A DNA stretch of 43,894 bases. Source: Eubacteriales bacterium (GTDB lineage Bacteria > Bacillota > Clostridia > Saccharofermentanales > UBA5734). Positions within the stretch are counted from its first letter, which is position 1. The number at the start of each line of letters is the position of its first letter. A program made the position numbers and the translations under genes. The notes beneath the pieces were generated by a model that saw only the letters and a list, made by a program, of their open reading frames with translations, was not told the origin of the DNA and did not search any database. The stretch lies in the NCBI GenBank assembly GCA_028685755.1, contig JAQUDJ010000013.1, positions 12,673 to 56,566 on the forward strand, in the 5' to 3' direction. Below, in pieces: positions 1 to 8,130 of the stretch.

Positions 1-169
<169 letters not shown>

Positions 170-202
170 TCATGAGTTGATTCAAATGAGTGGTTTTGAG
201 AC

Positions 203-850
203 TTAGTTGGCAACTTTGACGAGGGCATGGCGGATGACACGTTCGCCGCGGGTATAGCCTTTTTGGAAAACTTCAATCACCGTCGAGGCGCCAATGCTGT
301 CATCTTCGATGTGCATCACGGCTTCTTCAAGATTTGGATCGAACGTTTGGCCGAGGCAGGCGATTTCGTTGACACCTAAGCGACCCATTGCTTCGCTGGC
401 TTGCTTCTGAATCAGTTCGATTCCAGCAGCAACCGGGCGAATATCGTCAGTTGTTAATGACGTAACCGTCTGGCTGGCGCGATCGAGACTATCGAGAACG
501 GGTAGCCATTCTTTGATCACGAGTGCGACAGAATCCGTGTACAAGGTCTCTTTCTCTTTCTGGCTGCGGCGGCGAAAATTGTCATATTCAGCAGCAAGAC
601 GCAGATATTTGTCGGAGACTTCAGCGAGTTCTTTTTCGTAGATGGCTTGGTTTTCTTGATAGATGAGAGTCGGATCTGCGAGTTCTTCAGGGGTTGGGCC
701 AGGCAATTGTCCTTCTTCGGCAGCTGCTGTGGCGTTAGCTGATTGAGCTTGTGTGCCAGCAGCATCGCTCAGATCCGGATTTTGCGCCTGGGCTTCGCGG
801 ACTTTTGACTCGTCCGGCGCGGATTCGGAGTGGGCGGTCGTTTTTTTCAT
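203..850 (-). CDS. grpE: Nucleotide exchange factor GrpE
   Basis: This 215-residue protein is the co-chaperone that releases ADP from DnaK. The first 70 or so residues are acidic, rich in Ala, Gln and Glu, and probably disordered. A long charged helix follows (about 70-140, with YLRLAAEYDNFRRRSQKEKE, the typical GrpE dimer helix). The beta domain at the C terminus ends in GYTRGERVIRHALVKVAN, close to the family signature. ATG at 848-850 has GGAGGA about 11 bases upstream, within the short gap after hrcA. It lies between hrcA and dnaK and should be co-transcribed from the CIRCE-controlled promoter upstream of hrcA. Confidence 0.97.
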   Translation of the reverse strand: MKKTTAHSESAPDESKVREAQAQNPDLSDAAGTQAQSANATAAAEEGQLPGPTPEELADPTLIYQENQAIYEKELAEVSDKYLRLAAEYDNFRRRSQKEKETLYTDSVALVIKEWLPVLDSLDRASQTVTSLTTDDIRPVAAGIELIQKQASEAMGRLGVNEIACLGQTFDPNLEEAVMHIEDDSIGASTVIEVFQKGYTRGERVIRHALVKVAN

Positions 851-871
851 GTGGTCAGTATTCCTCCATTT

Positions 872-1930
872 TTAGTCAATTCCGGCGCCAAGGCGGCGGA
901 TCTGGTCGTTGAGATTCATTCGGACAAAGTTGATATTGGAGATCACCTTGGCGTAGGACATGCGGCGAGGGCCGATGACCCCAATCCGTCCGGCGACGGT
1001 ATCGCCGAACTTGTACGTCGTGGTGACGAAACTGCAATTTTCAAGGCCAGCCAGCGCGATTTCTTGGCCAATGCGGATCATATAGGTCGAGTCATCTGCT
1101 TCCTCACGTGTTTCGCTGAGATAACCTGCGACCATGCCTTCTTTCGCGAGGGTGTCGAGAGCTATCTTTGCGCGGGCGACATCTGCGAATTCTGGATAGG
1201 CGAGCAATTTGTTGCTCCCTGCCATGTAGACTTCGAGATTGTCTGCCTGCTTGATCGAGACGTAAGCCTCGTAGAGGACTTGGTTCAGCAAGGAATCCGG
1301 CAAGGGGGTGTGTTTGCCAGCGGCTGAGACCGCGACGAGGGTGATGTCATCTAAGGTCATCCCCTGCAACCCTTCTTCGATTGCCGAAGCAATCTGCATC
1401 AGTTGCGCGGAATCGAGCATTTCGGGAATGCGCACCATGCGATCTTTGACCAGTCCGGCTGAAAGGACCACGACGACCAAGGCACGCCCAGGTTCGATCA
1501 TGAGCATTTTGATCTGTTGCAAATGGTTCTTACAACATTTGGGTGAAAGAGCCAATGAGGCATATTGGGTCTGCTCGGACAACAGGCTCGAGGCACTGCG
1601 AATCAGGCCGGTGACCTCGGCCATATTGGCGCGCAGGACATCCTGAATGATCCGGGCTTCGTCATCGGGCAGGGTTTCGACTTCCATGAGCTCATCGACA
1701 TAGGTGCGGTAGCCCTTATCTGAAGGCACGCGCCCAGCAGATGTGTGGGGTTGTTCGAGGTAACCTAGCTCTTCGAGTTCTGCCATCTCGTTACGGATCG
1801 TCGCTGAGCTGACTGGCAGCTGGTGGCGGCTGACGAGGCTCTTGGAGCCAACAGGCTCAGCAGTGGCGATGTAGTCATCTACCACGGCTTTCAAGATCAT
1901 CTTCTTCCGGTCATCGAGAGTTAAGGGCAT
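872..1930 (-). CDS. hrcA: Heat-inducible transcription repressor HrcA
   Basis: This 352-residue protein is the repressor that binds CIRCE and is stabilised by GroEL. An N-terminal winged helix occupies about residues 1-75, with the family block SSATIRNEMAELEELGYLEQ followed by PHTSAGRVPSDKGYRTYVD. A GAF-like middle domain and a C-terminal region (GPRRMSYAKVISNINFV) follow, which is the normal length and layout. The ATG at 1928-1930 has a GGAG about seven bases upstream. It is the first gene of the hrcA-grpE-dnaK operon and is autoregulated through the CIRCE element 29 bp upstream of its start. Confidence 0.97.
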   Translation of the reverse strand: MPLTLDDRKKMILKAVVDDYIATAEPVGSKSLVSRHQLPVSSATIRNEMAELEELGYLEQPHTSAGRVPSDKGYRTYVDELMEVETLPDDEARIIQDVLRANMAEVTGLIRSASSLLSEQTQYASLALSPKCCKNHLQQIKMLMIEPGRALVVVVLSAGLVKDRMVRIPEMLDSAQLMQIASAIEEGLQGMTLDDITLVAVSAAGKHTPLPDSLLNQVLYEAYVSIKQADNLEVYMAGSNKLLAYPEFADVARAKIALDTLAKEGMVAGYLSETREEADDSTYMIRIGQEIALAGLENCSFVTTTYKFGDTVAGRIGVIGPRRMSYAKVISNINFVRMNLNDQIRRLGAGID

Positions 1931-1958
1931 GTGAACACTCCGAGGGCATTTTTTAGCT

Positions 1959-1985
1959 TTAGCACTCGTCGGTGTTGAGTGCTAA
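1959..1985. promoter_or_regulatory. CIRCE operator for HrcA
   Basis: A perfect 9-bp inverted repeat, TTAGCACTC - 9 nt - GAGTGCTAA, is identical to the CIRCE consensus. It sits immediately downstream of the -10 box of the hrcA promoter and covers the expected transcription start, so HrcA binding would block initiation. Confidence 0.97.
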
Positions 1986-1989
1986 AGAC

Positions 1990-2018
1990 AATTTACCACC
2001 CGTCTGCGATGCTGTCAA
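1990..2018 (-). promoter_or_regulatory. Sigma-A promoter of the hrcA-grpE-dnaK operon
   Basis: On the minus strand there is a consensus -35 TTGACA (2013-2018), a 17-bp spacer and a -10 TAAATT (1990-1995). The CIRCE element begins 4 bp downstream. It lies in the short gap between the end of hemW and hrcA. Confidence 0.88.
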
Positions 2019-2038
2019 TGAACGAAATGTGAATATCT

Positions 2039-3241
2039 TTAAACAAATTCTGCAAAAGCTTGATTCGCAAGATCTAAGCCTAAATGGGTTAATCGCATAC
2101 CAGTCGAGTCAGATGCAATCAAGCCACGCTGAATTAATCGTGCAATTTCGTGGCTAAAAATCACTCGTGCATCGCCGTTAAATCGCTCGCTAAAGGTCGC
2201 CCATCGCACGCCATCGCTTAAACGCAATCCGAGTAAGATCATTTCTTTTTGGGCTTCACTTAGATCAATTGCTTCAGCGCTGATCGCAGCTGCAAAGGGA
2301 TCGCTAACTTGTTGTTGCGCGGGCTGTTGCGCTTGGTTTGTGCTCGCAAAGGCTGCTTCATAGTCGGCCCAATTTGCGGTATTGCCACGGCGCACGCCAG
2401 CGAGATAACTATGGGCAGCCACGCCAAATCCATAGTAGGGTTCCCCCTGCCAATAGACGAGGTTATGTCGACACGTTTGGCCAGATTTGGCCGCGTTGCT
2501 GATTTCGTAGGAGTCTAGTCCAGCCGCAGCGAGGCGAGCGCGAACAGCATGGTACATCGCTCGCTCGAGAGCTTCATCAGGCAAAAGTTCCGGGTGATCA
2601 TTATATTTCGCGTAAAAGGGCGTCCCCGGTTCAATGATCAGCGAATAGTAGGAGACGTGGTCAAGGCCTAAATCAACAACGAGGTCCACACTTTCTTCTA
2701 CATCCTGCATGGTTTGACCTGGCAAACCGAGCATTAAGTCGGCGCTGATTCGCGTGAAACCAGCACGACGCGCCGCATGGACCGATTCGATAAATTCAGC
2801 GCGCGTATGGATCCGGTCGAGATTGCTTAAGAGGTGGTCTTGAGCAGCTTGAAGGCCTAAGCTGATGCGATTGAAACCAGCTTGACGAAGGACTGTCAAA
2901 TCAGGTGCACGAACCGTACCCGGATTAGCTTCAAACGTGATTTCAGCGTCATCTGCTATGCCGATTTGGGCGCGGAGCGCTTCAAGTAACGTGATTAATT
3001 GCGCCGGGGTCGCTAACGATGGTGTGCCTCCACCAAAAAAGACAGTCGTCAAGGGCGCCATAAGGCCTTGTGCTTGACTCCACCTGCCGACGCGGCTGAT
3101 TTCCTCAAGAATCAGCTCAACATAGCGGTCTGGCTGACCGCCGGGCCACGAGACAAAATCACAATACGCGCATTTATGCTGGCAAAATGGCCAATGTAAA
3201 TACGCCGCACGAACCGGAGCAGTCAACGGATTAAACAACAA
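2039..3241 (-). CDS. hemW: Radical SAM heme chaperone HemW (HemN-like)
   Basis: This 400-residue radical SAM protein carries the cluster motif CQHKCAYC at residues 20-27 (CxxxCxxC) and the GGGTPS SAM-binding motif near residue 69. The HNLVYW motif near 258 separates HemW from true coproporphyrinogen oxidase HemN. HemW is thought to deliver heme to target proteins, and its gene often lies just upstream of hrcA, as here. The only upstream in-frame initiator before the conserved YLHWPFC block is a TTG. It lies directly beside the stop of the preceding lipoprotein gene and has no strong ribosome binding site, so translation may depend on coupling. Confidence 0.93.
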   Translation of the reverse strand: MLFNPLTAPVRAAYLHWPFCQHKCAYCDFVSWPGGQPDRYVELILEEISRVGRWSQAQGLMAPLTTVFFGGGTPSLATPAQLITLLEALRAQIGIADDAEITFEANPGTVRAPDLTVLRQAGFNRISLGLQAAQDHLLSNLDRIHTRAEFIESVHAARRAGFTRISADLMLGLPGQTMQDVEESVDLVVDLGLDHVSYYSLIIEPGTPFYAKYNDHPELLPDEALERAMYHAVRARLAAAGLDSYEISNAAKSGQTCRHNLVYWQGEPYYGFGVAAHSYLAGVRRGNTANWADYEAAFASTNQAQQPAQQQVSDPFAAAISAEAIDLSEAQKEMILLGLRLSDGVRWATFSERFNGDARVIFSHEIARLIQRGLIASDSTGMRLTHLGLDLANQAFAEFV

Positions 3242-3243
3242 AA

Positions 3244-4584
3244 TTATGCTTTCGAAGTCGCGGTCGAACTGATGTCTTTGCGCTTCACCGCTTCAACAAT
3301 GATGAAGGCCGTATTGTTGATCCGCATTTCGAGACGTTCTTTAAAGACCTTTTTCTGATCTGCTTCGCGAGTGGTAACCGGATTGCTCCTAAAGAGATAT
3401 TGCAGAAAATCTGTCGAGTCGAATCGCGTATCGCGCACGGTGCCGCCAGTCGGCGAGAGTGCCGGATTCTTACTTTCTTTCATATTGTCGAGGGAATCTG
3501 TGTCGTAATCGAATGATTCAAAAAAAACTATAGGGATGCCTGCCTGATCAAATGGCGTATGATCCGAGCGGTGGAAAGTCCATTCGCGATATATTGCTAC
3601 CTGACCGTCTTCGCCCAAGTCAACATTAAGTGAAGACTGATTCGTATTTAAATTGTAGCCATTATTGGTATAGAGAGCATTTTCAAAAAAAACATCCGTT
3701 GCTTCATAAAGGCGACGGCGCAATTCGTAAATTTTTTGATTGCCTGGTAAAACGGAGTTCTGTCCAGCGTGGGCATACATATCGTCGCCGGCATAAATAC
3801 CATCAATATTGTACATGGCATCGGTAATCTGCAAATCTGCATCGCTCAAGCCTGCATTGAGATAGGCCTTCGCGCCGGCTTGGTCGGCCGTCCCCGCGCC
3901 AAAAGCAATCAATAAAACATCGTAGTCCAAATTGACTCGTTTAAGTTGGCGTGCGACCGTCAACAAAGCACCAATCCCCGAGGCGTTAGCATGAATACCA
4001 TCATAGTCAGCCAAGGTCGGATCTGGAATTTCGGCTGTTGTCTCAATCGTGTCGGCGGCAGTACCTTCAGCCGTCGATTCTGCTGTCGCTTCGGCAGCGG
4101 CTTGTGACTCAGACTCGGCTAAGGCTAAGGCCGCCGCTTCTTCAGCAGCCTTTTGAGCTTGTTCTGCCGTCACGCTGACGTCGTAGTGAGCCCCAACGAT
4201 GATTTGACGGCGTTCCGAAGTCACTTTGCCATCTGCATCGGTCACCGTTACACCATCGCCTTTAGCACGGACGATTAAATTCTGAGATGGGTGGGTCGCA
4301 CCGTCGGCATCGGTGAAAGTAAAGTCTTGCAGGATAACTTTATATCCTAAATCTTTGAATTCTTTTGCTAAAAATTCACTCGCGGCGAGTTCTTGTTCAG
4401 AACCGGGGCTGCGATTGGGAAAATCAGCAGCTAATTGGAGCGCTAGTTTTGAGCCATAGGTACCAAAATCGGCGATTGTAGAAGCTGACGAAGCACTGCC
4501 GGTGTCAGTGCAACCCGACAAGGGCACCATGAGACCAACAACGAAAGCAAGCGTCAGCGCAAGTGCAACCCGGTGGCGATTCAC
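3244..4584 (-). CDS. Lipoprotein with a degenerate M28 peptidase domain
   Basis: This 446-residue protein has a lipoprotein signal with lipobox LSGC (Cys near residue 25), so it should be anchored outside the cytoplasmic membrane. The fold matches M28 zinc aminopeptidases: GAHYD near 130, a later NASG block, NIDGIY, and SDHTPFDQAGIP near the C terminus. The usual D in the GxxDNASG block is replaced (HANASG), and the catalytic/ligand EE pair of the FGAEE block is replaced by FGAGT. Two or more metal or catalytic positions therefore look lost. A low-complexity Ala/Glu/Thr stretch of about 45 residues is inserted after the first His-Asp motif. The GTG start (4582-4584) overlaps the stop of the AroB-like gene by four bases (GTGA), so the two are probably translationally coupled. 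An inactive binding or scaffold role is inferred. Confidence 0.82.
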   Translation of the reverse strand: MNRHRVALALTLAFVVGLMVPLSGCTDTGSASSASTIADFGTYGSKLALQLAADFPNRSPGSEQELAASEFLAKEFKDLGYKVILQDFTFTDADGATHPSQNLIVRAKGDGVTVTDADGKVTSERRQIIVGAHYDVSVTAEQAQKAAEEAAALALAESESQAAAEATAESTAEGTAADTIETTAEIPDPTLADYDGIHANASGIGALLTVARQLKRVNLDYDVLLIAFGAGTADQAGAKAYLNAGLSDADLQITDAMYNIDGIYAGDDMYAHAGQNSVLPGNQKIYELRRRLYEATDVFFENALYTNNGYNLNTNQSSLNVDLGEDGQVAIYREWTFHRSDHTPFDQAGIPIVFFESFDYDTDSLDNMKESKNPALSPTGGTVRDTRFDSTDFLQYLFRSNPVTTREADQKKVFKERLEMRINNTAFIIVEAVKRKDISSTATSKA

Positions 4585-5609
4585 AAGGTCGCCTCTTTGT
4601 CAGGCGTCAGGGAGCGGATCATCTTGAGCAAAGCAGCTTCCGCAGCATCACCGGAAAGCGCAATCAGGCGAGGTCGATTCAGCTCTGGCAATTCGACAAG
4701 CGTCAAACTTTCACCTGGAGCCACGGTGCGTAAGACGCGTAATGTGATGACTTCCGGTGAAACACCCGTCAAGTCAGTGGGCAATTTCAAACTTTGTAGT
4801 AGGGATTTGAGGCGCGGCTCTGGCCAGACGGCCAACAAGCCGAGACCCAATGCTTCGCCGTGGAGATATTTAAGGAAGCGAAAATGTCCCTCAATCGCAT
4901 CGCTGATCTGTTGGCCAAAAGTCAGAAGGCGGGGATCGCGATTGAGCAAGGCTTGTTTGGCCTCGATTGATAGAGTAATGAGCGTTGCGAGATCCCACGT
5001 GCCACTTTCGAGACTTGCGACTAAGGACTCATTCTCAAGCAACCCATACAGCAAAATCCGAGCATAGCCACTCGCAAGTTGGCGCGCGGATAACGTGCCG
5101 ATTAGCTTGGGATCAACAACTACTGCAGTTGGGTAATTTTTGAGGCCTAAGCAATTCTTGCTACTGCGAATATTCAAGTGTGAAAAGGGGCAAATCGTCG
5201 AGTCAACCATCGCAAACAGCGTGGTTGGAATAATCACAAGACGAGGTTGGCCAAGAAAAGTTGCGGTCACATAACCTGCCACGTCGATGATACTGCCACC
5301 GCCAAAGGCGATCAAAACATCGGACGTTGTGGCTGACATATCGGCGAGTTCTTCACAAATAAACCGAACGGTGTCTAGGTTCTTGCCTGTTTCGGCGCCA
5401 TCGACGGTGATGACATTCGCAGTGAGTCCGACACTTTGAAGAACTTGTTGGAGACGGCCTAAATAGAGCGAGCCAACTTCACGATCTGTGACAATGACAA
5501 TGCGATGCGCCGAGCGCAGAAACGGGACCAGATTGGGCAGGTCAGCAAGGATGTCAGGTCCTATATGAATGGGAAACGACCGTTGGTGTATCTGGCCGAT
5601 AATGTGCAT
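4581..5609 (-). CDS. AroB-like protein (3-dehydroquinate synthase fold, zinc site altered)
   Basis: This 342-residue protein resembles 3-dehydroquinate synthase, the second enzyme of the shikimate pathway. It shows a GGGSIIDVAGYV nucleotide loop near 105, the IPTTLFAMVDS block, a KN-G--NYPTAVVVDP block and LHGEALGLG near 250. Of the three zinc ligands, the Glu of the usual GLAEVIKYG block is Arg here (GYARILLYG), and the His of the usual LNFGHTFGHA block is Gln (LTFGQQISDA). Only the His of LHGEA remains. The lysine after VDS is also absent. Normal shikimate activity is therefore doubtful, and a divergent sugar-phosphate cyclase or a pseudoenzyme is possible. ATG has AAGGAG upstream. No other aro genes are nearby. 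Confidence 0.8.
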   Translation of the reverse strand: MHIIGQIHQRSFPIHIGPDILADLPNLVPFLRSAHRIVIVTDREVGSLYLGRLQQVLQSVGLTANVITVDGAETGKNLDTVRFICEELADMSATTSDVLIAFGGGSIIDVAGYVTATFLGQPRLVIIPTTLFAMVDSTICPFSHLNIRSSKNCLGLKNYPTAVVVDPKLIGTLSARQLASGYARILLYGLLENESLVASLESGTWDLATLITLSIEAKQALLNRDPRLLTFGQQISDAIEGHFRFLKYLHGEALGLGLLAVWPEPRLKSLLQSLKLPTDLTGVSPEVITLRVLRTVAPGESLTLVELPELNRPRLIALSGDAAEAALLKMIRSLTPDKEATL

Positions 5610-5641
5610 GAATAAAGCTCCTTAGCGATTTTGCATCACCT

Positions 5642-5670
5642 ATCATAACACGGACAGGCGCCTTTGACCA
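5642..5670 (-). promoter_or_regulatory. Promoter of the AroB-like / M28 lipoprotein genes
   Basis: On the minus strand there is a -35 TGGTCA (5665-5670), a 17-bp spacer and a -10 TATGAT (5642-5647). A TG one base upstream of the -10 makes it an extended -10 type. It sits 33 bp upstream of the ATG. Confidence 0.7.
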
Positions 5671-5685
5671 CGAGGGAGCACGGTT

Positions 5686-5704
5686 AAAAAGGCCGGAAAC
5701 GGCC
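5686..5704 (-). terminator. Rho-independent terminator after the Rrf2 pair
   Basis: On the minus strand GGCCG-TTTC-CGGCC is followed directly by TTTTT. It lies 25 bp beyond the second Rrf2 gene and just before the AroB-like promoter. Confidence 0.8.
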
Positions 5705-5729
5705 GTGATATCAAGGGTGGTCCAGAAAT

Positions 5730-6170
5730 TTAAATAAAATACATCGGATCTTGACCATTTTCAGCCTGATGATGGGCGACCAAATCAGCAAGGGTCAGGC
5801 TGTTCATTTTGCCTTCGACCGCATGACTGAGGGGTAGCCAAACGCGGTTGATCAAATAGCGACGCAACGGGGTCTGCTGGTCTGATTGTTCTTCGATGTC
5901 GACAAGTGATAGGTCGCCTTCTAAGATCCGGATGATATCCCCAACACGAATCTGATCCGCCGGCCGTGCTAAAACATAGCCACCTTGGGCGCCCTTGATA
6001 CTGCGCACGAGCCCCGCTTTGCGCAGGGTCGCGAAATCTTGTTCAAGGTATTTGATTGATAGATTTTGGCGGCTCGCGATCTGATGCAAGGCGACCTGAC
6101 CTTGTTGACTATTAATTGCCAAATCGATCAGCGCACGCATCCCATAACGGCTTTTTGTCGATAATTTCAT
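5730..6170 (-). CDS. Rrf2-family transcriptional regulator (no Cys cluster)
   Basis: This 146-residue protein has the Rrf2 winged helix: MKLSTKSRYGMRALIDLA, then SIKYLEQDFATLRKAGLVRS and the wing GAQGGYVLARP. The three-cysteine motif found in cluster-binding members such as IscR and NsrR is absent, as in CymR-type regulators that work with a partner protein. Its ATG overlaps the TGA of the upstream Rrf2 gene (ATGA), and GGAG lies eight bases before it. Two overlapping Rrf2 genes probably make a matched pair. The neighbouring O-acetylhomoserine sulfhydrylase suggests control of sulfur amino acid or Fe-S genes, by inference. Confidence 0.9.
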   Translation of the reverse strand: MKLSTKSRYGMRALIDLAINSQQGQVALHQIASRQNLSIKYLEQDFATLRKAGLVRSIKGAQGGYVLARPADQIRVGDIIRILEGDLSLVDIEEQSDQQTPLRRYLINRVWLPLSHAVEGKMNSLTLADLVAHHQAENGQDPMYFI

Positions 6171-6613
6171 ATAAAAAACTCCGGATGATTATCTTGTCCG
6201 GATTTTTGGTAGTCCAAACATAGATCTTCCAAGGTGATACCCGTAAAAAACTGATCAATTTCTTGCCCCATCGCCTGCCAAACTGGACGTGTTAAACAAG
6301 CTTTGTAAACCTCACAAAAAACGCCGTCCTCACGCGTACAGGCAACCGGACTGAGTGAACCTTCGGCCGCACGAACAATATCACCAATTGAGATCTGTGC
6401 TGCAGGACGTGCCAAAAAATAGCCACCGCGATTGCCGCGCGTACTCGTCAGTAAACTGGATTTTTTAAGAAGGGCAAAAATCTGTTCTAGATAGCTGTCT
6501 GATAAACCAGTTAATTCGCTGATTTCGCGGACACTGACCCGTTCGTCAGCCGGGTGGCTGCCGAGTGCTAGCATTGCTTCTAGTGCATAAACCCCACGTG
6601 TAGAAATTCGCAT
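6167..6613 (-). CDS. Rrf2-family transcriptional regulator (three-Cys, IscR/CymR-like)
   Basis: This protein of about 148 residues begins MRISTRGVYALEAMLALG, the standard Rrf2 start, which is why the ATG at 6611-6613 is preferred to a TTG two codons upstream. The recognition helix is SDSYLEQIFALLKKSSLL and the wing is NRGGYFLARP. A C-x7-C-x5-C pattern (ACTREDGVFCEVYKAC, about residues 93-108) could bind an iron-sulfur cluster or sense thiols. AGGAGA precedes the start. It is the first gene of a two-gene operon with its Cys-less paralogue. Confidence 0.9.
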   Translation of the reverse strand: MRISTRGVYALEAMLALGSHPADERVSVREISELTGLSDSYLEQIFALLKKSSLLTSTRGNRGGYFLARPAAQISIGDIVRAAEGSLSPVACTREDGVFCEVYKACLTRPVWQAMGQEIDQFFTGITLEDLCLDYQKSGQDNHPEFFI

Positions 6614-6634
6614 GGTCAATGTTCTCCTGTGCGT

Positions 6635-6663
6635 AGCTTAAAATATCAAAAGAAGGACGTCAA
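6635..6663 (-). promoter_or_regulatory. Promoter of the Rrf2 pair
   Basis: On the minus strand there is a -35 TTGACG (6658-6663), a 17-bp spacer and a -10 TAAGCT (6635-6640). It starts 22 bp upstream of the ATG. Confidence 0.7.
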
Positions 6664-6676
6664 GCAACGCCCTTCT
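6651..6676. terminator. Hairpin overlapping the Rrf2 promoter; probable metY terminator
   Basis: AGAAGGACGT and ACGCCCTTCT pair at nine of ten positions around a 6-nt loop. On the minus strand the stem is followed by TTTG, so it may end metY transcripts weakly. It also covers the -35 box of the Rrf2 operon and could be an operator. Confidence 0.5.
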
Positions 6677-6702
6677 AAAGACAGGTTATCAGTAGCCTAA
6701 AT

Positions 6703-7992
6703 TTAGGCAAATTTGAGTGCTTGTTGTAAATCAGCGATCAAATCGTTGACAGCTTCGATTCCAATCGACAGGCGGATCAAATCTGGGCCAATACCAATCG
6801 CCGCTAATTCGGCATCTGACAACTGGGAATGGGTGGTACTTGCTGGGTGGATGACGAGCGATTTGGCATCCGCAACATTGGCTAGATTCGAGAAGAGTTC
6901 TAGATGATCAATCGTGCGGACAGCAGCTTCTTTCCCACCCTTGACGCCAAAGGTGAAAATCGAACCGGCACCTTTGGGCAGGTATTTCTGCGCGAGCGCA
7001 TGATACGGATTATCTGGTAATCCAGCATAATTGACCCATGCTACGTTTTGATGTTGACTCAAGAATTCGGCAACTTTCAGCGCATTGCTGACGTGTCGTT
7101 CCATGCGCAGTGACAAGGTTTCTAGACCTTGAATAAACAACCATGCGTTAAATGGACTCATGGCAGCACCGGTATCGCGCAACAGCGCCACGCGCATTCT
7201 CAAAATATACGCTAAATTGCCGAGATCACGGGCATAGGCAAGTCCGTGGTACCCCGGATCGGGCTGTGACAACAACGGGAATTTGTCGGAATTAAAGTTG
7301 AATTTTCCTGCATCGACAACAATGCCACCTATCGAGGTGCCATGTCCGCCAATAAATTTCGTCGTTGAGTGGATGACGATATCGGCTCCAAACTCGATTG
7401 GACGAATGAGATATGGCGTGCCAAACGTGTTGTCGACAATCAAGGGCACACCCTGCGCATGGGCGAGATCTGCGACTTGTTGAATATCGATTAAATTACA
7501 ATTGGGGTTACCGATTGATTCGATATACCAGGCTTTTGTGTTAGTCGTTGTCGCAGCGACGAAGGAGTCTAGATTGTCTGGATCAGCATAGGTTGTTGTA
7601 ATCCCATAATGGGGCAGCGTGTTGGAAAACAGATTCAACGTACCGCCGTAAAGCGTCTTTGCAGCTACAACATGGTCGCCCGCGCCAGCCAAATTGAGAA
7701 TCGAATAGGTAATCGCAGCTTGCCCAGATGCAACCGCCAATGCACCGACCCCACCCTCGAGGGCGGCGATGCGTTCTTCAAGGACTGCCGTTGTGGGATT
7801 CATAATGCGGGTGTATATATTGCCAGGTTTGGCTAGACTAAAGAGGTCTGCGCCATGTTGCGTGTCATCGAAAACAAAGGAAGTCGTTTGGTATAGGGGG
7901 ACGGCTCGCGATTTAGTCGTCGGATCTGGTTCCTGCCCTGCATGGACGGCTAAAGTATCAAAACTATACTTAGTTGGGTCAATTTTATTCAT
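6703..7992 (-). CDS. metY: O-acetylhomoserine sulfhydrylase (PLP-dependent)
   Basis: This 429-residue Cys/Met-metabolism PLP enzyme would convert O-acetylhomoserine and sulfide to homocysteine in the cytosol. It shows FDTLAVHAGQEPD at the N terminus, YTRIMNPTTAVLEERIAALE, ASGQAA, the VDNTFGTPYL block and the PLP lysine in HSTTKFIGGHG near residue 215. The C-terminal SLVIHPASTTHSQL block is typical of the MetY branch, as is the long length compared with cystathionine lyases. A strong promoter lies upstream, and two Rrf2 regulators follow it, which suggests sulfur-responsive control. Cystathionine gamma-synthase-type activity is less likely. Confidence 0.93.
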   Translation of the reverse strand: MNKIDPTKYSFDTLAVHAGQEPDPTTKSRAVPLYQTTSFVFDDTQHGADLFSLAKPGNIYTRIMNPTTAVLEERIAALEGGVGALAVASGQAAITYSILNLAGAGDHVVAAKTLYGGTLNLFSNTLPHYGITTTYADPDNLDSFVAATTTNTKAWYIESIGNPNCNLIDIQQVADLAHAQGVPLIVDNTFGTPYLIRPIEFGADIVIHSTTKFIGGHGTSIGGIVVDAGKFNFNSDKFPLLSQPDPGYHGLAYARDLGNLAYILRMRVALLRDTGAAMSPFNAWLFIQGLETLSLRMERHVSNALKVAEFLSQHQNVAWVNYAGLPDNPYHALAQKYLPKGAGSIFTFGVKGGKEAAVRTIDHLELFSNLANVADAKSLVIHPASTTHSQLSDAELAAIGIGPDLIRLSIGIEAVNDLIADLQQALKFA

Positions 7993-8019
7993 ACACTCGC
8001 CTCTTTATTCCTAGTATTC

Positions 8020-8045
8020 CGGTATGTATTAGTTGAATAATACCG
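8020..8045. promoter_or_regulatory. Inverted repeat overlapping the metY -10 box (candidate operator)
   Basis: CGGTAT (8020-8025) and ATACCG (8040-8045) are perfect inverted arms 14 bp apart. The right arm covers the -10 box of the metY promoter. This position fits a repressor, and the nearby Rrf2 proteins are the obvious candidates, by inference. Confidence 0.5.
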
Positions 8046-8065
8046 AGTGGTCGCTTATTTGTCAA
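8037..8065 (-). promoter_or_regulatory. Promoter of metY
   Basis: On the minus strand there is a consensus -35 TTGACA (8060-8065), a 17-bp spacer and a -10 TATTAT (8037-8042), about 45 bp upstream of the ATG. Confidence 0.88.
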
Positions 8066-8080
8066 GATCAAATTGAAAAT

Positions 8081-8114
8081 GTCTCGCTTGTGGCTGGTTG
8101 GCAGCAAGCGAGAC
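8081..8114 (-). terminator. Strong hairpin between the AraC gene and metY
   Basis: GTCTCGCTTG and CAAGCGAGAC form a perfect 10-bp stem with a 14-nt loop. On the minus strand it is followed by ATTTTCAATTT, a poor U-tract, so terminator function for the araC-type gene is plausible but not certain. Confidence 0.55.
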
Positions 8115-8130
8115 ATTGGGCAAATTGAAT

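Noticed and set aside
830-1327. Long plus-strand ORF opposite hrcA
   Set aside because: It is the antisense shadow of the conserved hrcA coding sequence, has no ribosome site and no family motif.
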